Below are positions 49,329 through 53,044 of a stretch of DNA of 53,044 nt, piece by piece. Source of the stretch: Chloroflexota bacterium (GTDB taxonomy: Bacteria; Chloroflexota; Anaerolineae; Anaerolineales; Villigracilaceae); contig JAAENC010001255.1 in the NCBI GenBank assembly GCA_024224815.1, forward strand, positions 1 to 53,044. The letters are read 5' to 3'. Under the pieces are notes generated by a model that saw nothing but the letters and a program-made list of their open reading frames with translations, was not told the DNA's origin and did no database searches. Made by a program: the position numbers and the translations under genes. The first letter of the stretch is position 1. Each line of letters opens with the position of its first letter.

Positions 49329-49643
49329 TTATCTGAGCGCTATTGCCAGATCATAGGCTTTTGTTCGTAAGGTGCTGAGTTCGGCATTCTTTTCTTTTGC
49401 GCCATCTTTCCAAGCAAATTCCCCATTTTTATAGTTTTGGCCGATGACCAAATCATTGAAAGACCCCATCCCGCCATAGATGCCCAAAAGTCTTCTTATC
49501 GCAGAAGCTATTTTTGCATCATCCAAATCTTGTTTTATTTTGATGATAGTTTCTTGCCAATGCTTTTCATCATCCCATGCAAGGATGGCGATAATGCTCT
49601 CTAGTATTTTTGAAAGTTCTTCAACTTTTTCTTGAGTGGGCAT
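49329..49643 (-). CDS. Small uncharacterised helical protein
   Basis: 104 residues, mostly helical: LSKILESIIAILAWDD, then IASAIRRLLGIYGGMGSFND and an open C-terminal helix. The GGMGSFNDL stretch resembles small DUF-type proteins found scattered in bacteria (possibly DUF6966), but I do not recognise a function. Its start lies one base past the HMGR stop, so it is cotranslated with HMGR. No signal peptide or metal motif is seen. Confidence 0.65.
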   Translation of the reverse strand: MPTQEKVEELSKILESIIAILAWDDEKHWQETIIKIKQDLDDAKIASAIRRLLGIYGGMGSFNDLVIGQNYKNGEFAWKDGAKEKNAELSTLRTKAYDLAIALR

Positions 49644-49644
49644 A

Positions 49645-50988
49645 TCAGGCTGTTATCTCTCTCAAAATTTCTTCTGCTCTATCAATTCTGACGACTTTTT
49701 CGGACACCATCTGCGCCGCAACTTTATCTACCATCCCACCTTCTGCACCTGCCGCGATGGCAACCTGCCGCGCGTGCAGAGACATATGTCCGCGCTGGAT
49801 GCCTTCGGTGGCCAGGGCGCGCAGGGCGGCTAAATTTTGCGCTAATCCGACCGAGACAATAATTTCTGCGAGTTCAGATGCGGTTTTTACATTCATTAGT
49901 TTAAGGGCCGCTTGGGCGGTAGGGTGTACTTTTGTTGCGCCGCCAACGATGCCGACAGCCATCGGCATTTCTAACGTGCCAACTAAATTGCCTTCATCAT
50001 CTTTGCCCCAAGTCGAGAGCGATGTATATTTCCCGTCTCTTGCGGCATAGGCGTGTGCGCCCGCTTCGATGGCGCGCCAATCATTTCCTGTGGCGATAAC
50101 AACTGCGTCCACGCCGTTCATGATTCCTTTGTTGTGGGTCGCGGCACGGTATGGGTCAGCAGCGGCAAAAGCGTAGGCTTCGATGATTCCGTCGCGGACT
50201 TGCTCACCGGAGAAGCCCCCACCCTCCGCCCGCCCCCTGAGGGGGCGGGGACTTTTTGTCTCCGGAGAAGCTTGCTTCTCTCCCTGAGGGGGGGCTTTTC
50301 CAAAAGCCAACGCTTCAACAGGAATCCTGCATCTCACTCTTGCCATTCTTCTGTCTGACAAATTGGATAATATCTTTAAATGCACACGCCCACCTGTGAG
50401 GGTTTCGATGCGTGGGGCGAGTTTTTCGCAGGCGGTATTTACGGCATTTGCGCCCATTGCGTCGCGGACATCGTAGATTAAATGTAGAACAAGGAATTTA
50501 CCTATGGGGGAATTTTCGATTATGCGCACTTCTAAATCTCTTGCGCCGCCGCCAAGTTTCTTTAGGATGGGGTCAATCGTATCTGCTTCTGCTAATAAAT
50601 TATCACGTTCTTCATATATCGCCATCTTTGCGGCGTGGGTATCGGCGACATCGAGCACTTGCATTTGGCCGATCATTTCGGGGGCAGAGGTTGTTGCGTA
50701 AAAACCGCCACCTTTGCGAGCGAGTTTTGCCATGAAGGAGGCGCCTGCTACGACAGAGGGTTCTTCGATAACCATCGGGATCAATCTATCCGCGCCGTTG
50801 ATTTTGAAGTTGAGTCCAATGCCGAGGGGCAAGTTATGCGTGGCAACCACGTTCTCGACCATTTTGTCTGCTTGTTGCGCAGTCAGCAAGTTGAAATCGG
50901 GGGGCGTTCCCTCGCTCGCTTTAGCGAGCGCATCCAGTTTTTCATCCAGTGTAAGTTTATAAAATCCTGCTATGCGTGAGTTTGTCAT
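49645..50988 (-). CDS. HMG-CoA reductase, class II-like, with an internal repeat-encoded insert
   Basis: 447 residues, the usual class II core. Catalytic residues by position: Glu75/76 (IEEPSVVAGAS), Lys287 (THNKGIMNG), Asp303 (GNDWRA) and His401 (RGHMSLHAR). Against Pseudomonas mevalonii (Glu83, Lys267, Asp283, His381) the three later residues are all shifted by 20 while the Glu is 7-8 earlier, so about 27-28 extra residues lie between. They fall at residues about 230-258 (PPQGEKQASPETKSPRPLRG), which the GC-rich repeat at 50217-50301 encodes. The enzyme reduces HMG-CoA to mevalonate (or the reverse). It heads the mevalonate operon; AAAGGA lies five bases before the ATG. Confidence 0.93.
   Translation of the reverse strand: MTNSRIAGFYKLTLDEKLDALAKASEGTPPDFNLLTAQQADKMVENVVATHNLPLGIGLNFKINGADRLIPMVIEEPSVVAGASFMAKLARKGGGFYATTSAPEMIGQMQVLDVADTHAAKMAIYEERDNLLAEADTIDPILKKLGGGARDLEVRIIENSPIGKFLVLHLIYDVRDAMGANAVNTACEKLAPRIETLTGGRVHLKILSNLSDRRMARVRCRIPVEALAFGKAPPQGEKQASPETKSPRPLRGRAEGGGFSGEQVRDGIIEAYAFAAADPYRAATHNKGIMNGVDAVVIATGNDWRAIEAGAHAYAARDGKYTSLSTWGKDDEGNLVGTLEMPMAVGIVGGATKVHPTAQAALKLMNVKTASELAEIIVSVGLAQNLAALRALATEGIQRGHMSLHARQVAIAAGAEGGMVDKVAAQMVSEKVVRIDRAEEILREITA
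50205..50301. repeat. GC-rich dispersed repeat R2, inside the HMG-CoA reductase gene
   Basis: Contains CGCCCCCTGAGGGGGCG, an AGAAGCTTGCTTCT palindrome, and outer arms GAGAAGCCCCC / GGGGGGGCTTTTC. It is inserted in frame without stop codons and keeps the enzyme readable. Confidence 0.85.
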
Positions 50989-51003
50989 AATTATCCTTTA
51001 TGA

Positions 51004-51036
51004 AGACCTGTCAGGTTTTAGAAAGCTGACAGGTCT
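51004..51036. promoter_or_regulatory. Leader hairpin AGACCTGTCAG before HMGR
   Basis: AGACCTGTCAG and CTGACAGGTCT form an 11-bp stem around 11 bases in the leader of HMGR on the minus strand. The SD AAAGGA lies a few bases downstream of the stem. The core CCTGTCAG/CTGACAGG matches the terminator at 41191-41227. It could be a regulatory or a terminator-like dispersed element. Confidence 0.5.
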
Positions 51037-51076
51037 AATTTTACAAAAGTTTTCTAGCAAAAGCTATCAAAGTGGT

Positions 51077-51082
51077 TATAAT
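51077..51082 (+). promoter_or_regulatory. -10 box TATAAT for the histidine kinase
   Basis: TATAAT lies 17 bp before the ATG at 51099, so the leader would be very short and include the GAGGAG site. No strong -35 is seen. Confidence 0.45.
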
Positions 51083-51098
51083 AGGCGCGAGGAGTATT

Positions 51099-52766
51099 AT
51101 GACATTATCTTGTGAAGATTTGCAAGCGCGCTTGCTGGCCTTGCATCGCGCCAATTTGGAGCTAATTAAGGACGTTTCTTTAAACACCTTGCTTCAACGC
51201 ATTGCTCAAGTAGCAAGTGAGCAGGCAGAAGCAGAATATGCCGCTTTGGCAGTTTTAGATGAAGAAGGGGGCATAGCAAATTTTGTTACCTTGGGAATGA
51301 CCGAAGCTCAAATGGAAAAAATGCCTCACCCGCCAAAAGGTTTAGGGCTTTTAGGCGCATTAATGGATACGGAAAACCCGATCCGTTTAACTGTTTTGGG
51401 TGATGACCCGCGCAGTATCGGTTTTCCCAAACATCATCCCCCGATGCGCTCCTTTTTGGGCGTGCCCATCCTCACAGCAAATCATCAACTCGGACAGATC
51501 TACCTGACCAACAAAAAAGGCGATGAAGCCTTTACAGAAGAAGATGAGCAAATTATCCAAATGCTGGCGGGCTACGCTGCCGCGGCGATCCAAAATGCAC
51601 GACTTTACGATAATTTGCGCGAACGCGATATTGCCTTAACCCAACGCAGCGAAGATTTAACCCTGCTAAACGATATTGCCGCAGCACTTGTCCCTACACA
51701 GGGTCTGGATGAGATCGTCAGCAAGACCCTCGCGCTGGCTATGGATTATCTTAGCGTAGAAGCGGGGGAGATTTTCCTGTTAGATGAAGAAACCCAAACT
51801 TTACGCTTGGTTTTACATCGTGGAGAAGCAGCAGAAGCCTTCTGGACACGCAGCCGCTTCAAACTAAACGAAGGCTTTGTCGGCATCGTTGCCGCTGAAA
51901 ATAGAACCCTAATAAGCGAAGACCTTTCTAAAGATATGCGCTATTTGCGCTCGGCCGTGGTAGATGCTGGCTTCCGCCAATTTGTTTGTTTGCCGCTCAC
52001 ATCCGGCGAAAAAATGATTGGCGTTCTCGGCATAGCCAAACGCGGCGACGAAGCATTTGATGATCGCAGCATCCAACTATTAACAGCTGTTGGTAATTGG
52101 GCAGGCTTGGCAATAGACAACTCCCGTTTACACACAGATGCACGCCGTTTAGCCGTTCTTGAAGAACGAAATAGAATCGGCATGGATATGCACGATGGCG
52201 TTATCCAATCTATTTTTGGCGTGGGCCTGGGCTTGGAAAACGTACGCCATCTTATTGATGAAAATCCCGCTCAGGCAAAAGAAGGGGTTAGGCTCGCCAT
52301 AGATGGGCTAAACCAGGCAATTCGTGATCTACGCACCTATATTCTCGATCTACGCCCCCGCCAATTGGGTGAAGAAAACCTACTCGTTGGTCTTCGCCGA
52401 TTACTGACAGAATACCGCGTAAACACCCTTTCTGAAGCAGCACTGTCGGGCAAAGAAGATGACCTTAGCAATCTGGAATCTTCGCAGGCATTGGTTTTAT
52501 TTCACATTGCACAAGAAGCACTTGCCAACACAGCCAAACATGCAAAAGCCAAACGCGTCAGCGTTAACTTGTGGACAACAGCAGAACGCGTTTTGATGGA
52601 GATCGAAGATAATGGAGAAGGATTTTCCATTGATAAAATGAGCATGACTCTCGGGCACGGTCTCTCAAATATGCACACCCGCATCCGCAATGCTGGTGGC
52701 GAAGTAGAAATCACCGCCATACCAGGAACAGGAACAACGATTTTGGCATGGCTGCCAATAGACTAA
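51099..52766 (+). CDS. Two-GAF sensor histidine kinase (NarX/DesK-like class)
   Basis: 555 residues from the ATG at 51099 (GAGGAG five bases upstream); a longer frame from 51072 is less likely. Two GAF domains (about residues 25-170 and 195-340), then a HisKA_3 dimerisation helix with the phospho-acceptor His in ERNRIGMDMHDGVIQSIFG, and an HATPase_c domain (LFHIAQEALANTAKHAKA, EIEDNGEGFSI, LSNMHTRIRNAGG). No membrane segment: a soluble sensor. A LuxR/NarL-type response regulator is expected as partner but is not adjacent here. The signal is unknown. Confidence 0.9.
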   Translation: MTLSCEDLQARLLALHRANLELIKDVSLNTLLQRIAQVASEQAEAEYAALAVLDEEGGIANFVTLGMTEAQMEKMPHPPKGLGLLGALMDTENPIRLTVLGDDPRSIGFPKHHPPMRSFLGVPILTANHQLGQIYLTNKKGDEAFTEEDEQIIQMLAGYAAAAIQNARLYDNLRERDIALTQRSEDLTLLNDIAAALVPTQGLDEIVSKTLALAMDYLSVEAGEIFLLDEETQTLRLVLHRGEAAEAFWTRSRFKLNEGFVGIVAAENRTLISEDLSKDMRYLRSAVVDAGFRQFVCLPLTSGEKMIGVLGIAKRGDEAFDDRSIQLLTAVGNWAGLAIDNSRLHTDARRLAVLEERNRIGMDMHDGVIQSIFGVGLGLENVRHLIDENPAQAKEGVRLAIDGLNQAIRDLRTYILDLRPRQLGEENLLVGLRRLLTEYRVNTLSEAALSGKEDDLSNLESSQALVLFHIAQEALANTAKHAKAKRVSVNLWTTAERVLMEIEDNGEGFSIDKMSMTLGHGLSNMHTRIRNAGGEVEITAIPGTGTTILAWLPID

Positions 52767-52793
52767 ATTCTGTCCGTAAAAAGTTCACCTAAT

Positions 52794-52833
52794 ACCCTGC
52801 ATTCTATTTCCTAAATTGATGCAGGGTGTTTTT
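52794..52833 (+). terminator. Terminator of the histidine kinase gene
   Basis: ACCCTGCAT and ATGCAGGGT pair over 9 bp and are followed by GTTTTTT, 28 bp after the stop codon. Confidence 0.85.
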
Positions 52834-52905
52834 TATCCTCAAGTGCTAAATAAAAAGTGATTCTATTCTGCACAAAACACTTAAAAGATGACAGCCTAAA
52901 ATGTC

Positions 52906-53044
52906 CGGAGTGGCTAATTTGGTGTGTAAGCGAAATCAATAATGTGAGCTGGATATTTCGGATACTGTTGTTTGTAAAGTTGTCGTTTATTGAAGGCAAA
53001 GACGAATATCTTAATTGCCTTTCTCAATGCTTTTTCACATCGAG
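52906..53044. repeat. Terminal inverted repeat copy, right (IS end)
   Basis: Exact reverse complement of bases 1-139, starting eight bases beyond the transposase stop codon. The flank 52834-52905 is ordinary AT-rich sequence without a recognisable target-site duplication partner in the window. Confidence 0.9.
52914..53042 (-). CDS. IS transposase, C-terminal fragment (right copy)
   Basis: Identical in sequence to the fragment at 3-131, in opposite orientation. The rest of the gene lies outside the window. Confidence 0.6.
   Translation of the reverse strand, partial: RCEKALRKAIKIFVFAFNKRQLYKQQYPKYPAHIIDFAYTPN

Noticed and set aside
1-53044. Composite transposon formed by the two IS ends
   Set aside because: The interior is mostly housekeeping-type genes and both IS copies leave the window; contig breakage at repeats is simpler.
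1-53044. CRISPR arrays, tRNA or rRNA genes
   Set aside because: No direct repeat-spacer pattern, no tRNA cloverleaf with CCA-proximal GTTCGA-type loop, and no rRNA-like stretch was recognised by eye; a covariance search was not possible.

Overview
The window most resembles a chromosome fragment from a Chloroflexota bacterium, probably class Anaerolineae. This is inferred from gene content: lipoproteins with Thr/Pro spacers, YibE/F next to an ABC-3 metal permease, a complete branched-chain amino acid (Liv) importer, an archaeal-type HMG-CoA synthase beside a class II HMG-CoA reductase and a thiolase homologue, and very many small dispersed palindromic repeats. No rRNA, tRNA or CRISPR array was seen. 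The first and last 139 bases are exact reverse complements and encode the C-terminus of the same transposase, so the contig most likely stops at two copies of one insertion sequence.

Layout: 1-1.4 kb, IS end and a TIR-TPR protein. 1.6-7.1 kb (minus strand), YibE/F, metal ABC permease, an anchored M14 carboxypeptidase, CinA, AMP nucleosidase. 7.3-12.9 kb (minus), livF-livG-livM-livH-livK with a hairpin between the binding-protein gene and livH. 13.1-20.3 kb (minus), a TetR-headed exporter operon: two LolD/MacB-type ATPases, the second fused to a cyclic-nucleotide-binding (CNB) domain, a double-FtsX permease, a lipoprotein adaptor and a stand-alone CNB protein. A divergent CYTH phosphatase/cyclase-family gene lies beside it. 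21.2-22.3 kb, a PCuAC copper chaperone behind a DeoR-type HTH fused to a NosL-like Cys/Met-rich domain. 22.5-25.1 kb, a YiiX-like hydrolase, tag, a universal stress protein and an orphan PD-(D/E)XK-like protein.

25.2-37.8 kb (minus) is a surface-glycan cluster: three large membrane glycosyltransferases, two GT2 enzymes, a DUF115/GT42-like transferase, a CMP-sugar synthetase-like cytidylyltransferase, a hydroxyacid dehydrogenase, an SDR, an ACT-domain protein and a sulfotransferase. 37.9-46.4 kb (plus) holds a methyltransferase, an ECF sigma/anti-sigma pair, a membrane protein and a three-gene surface module (a LysM/FN3/Cys-rich protein and two lipoproteins). 46.5-51.0 kb (minus) is an upper mevalonate operon (HMGR, two small unknown genes, HMGS, thiolase homologue). 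A two-GAF histidine kinase follows at 51.1-52.8 kb.

The strongest unusual observations are these. The mevalonate-operon thiolase homologue has Gly where the catalytic Cys is expected and Tyr where the catalytic His is expected. The HMG-CoA reductase carries an in-frame insert of about 28 residues made of a GC-rich dispersed repeat. The exporter has a degenerate ATPase fused to a CNB domain. The DeoR-NosL fusion is a plausible new kind of copper-responsive regulator. Several families of dispersed repeats have entered or extended coding sequences across the window.
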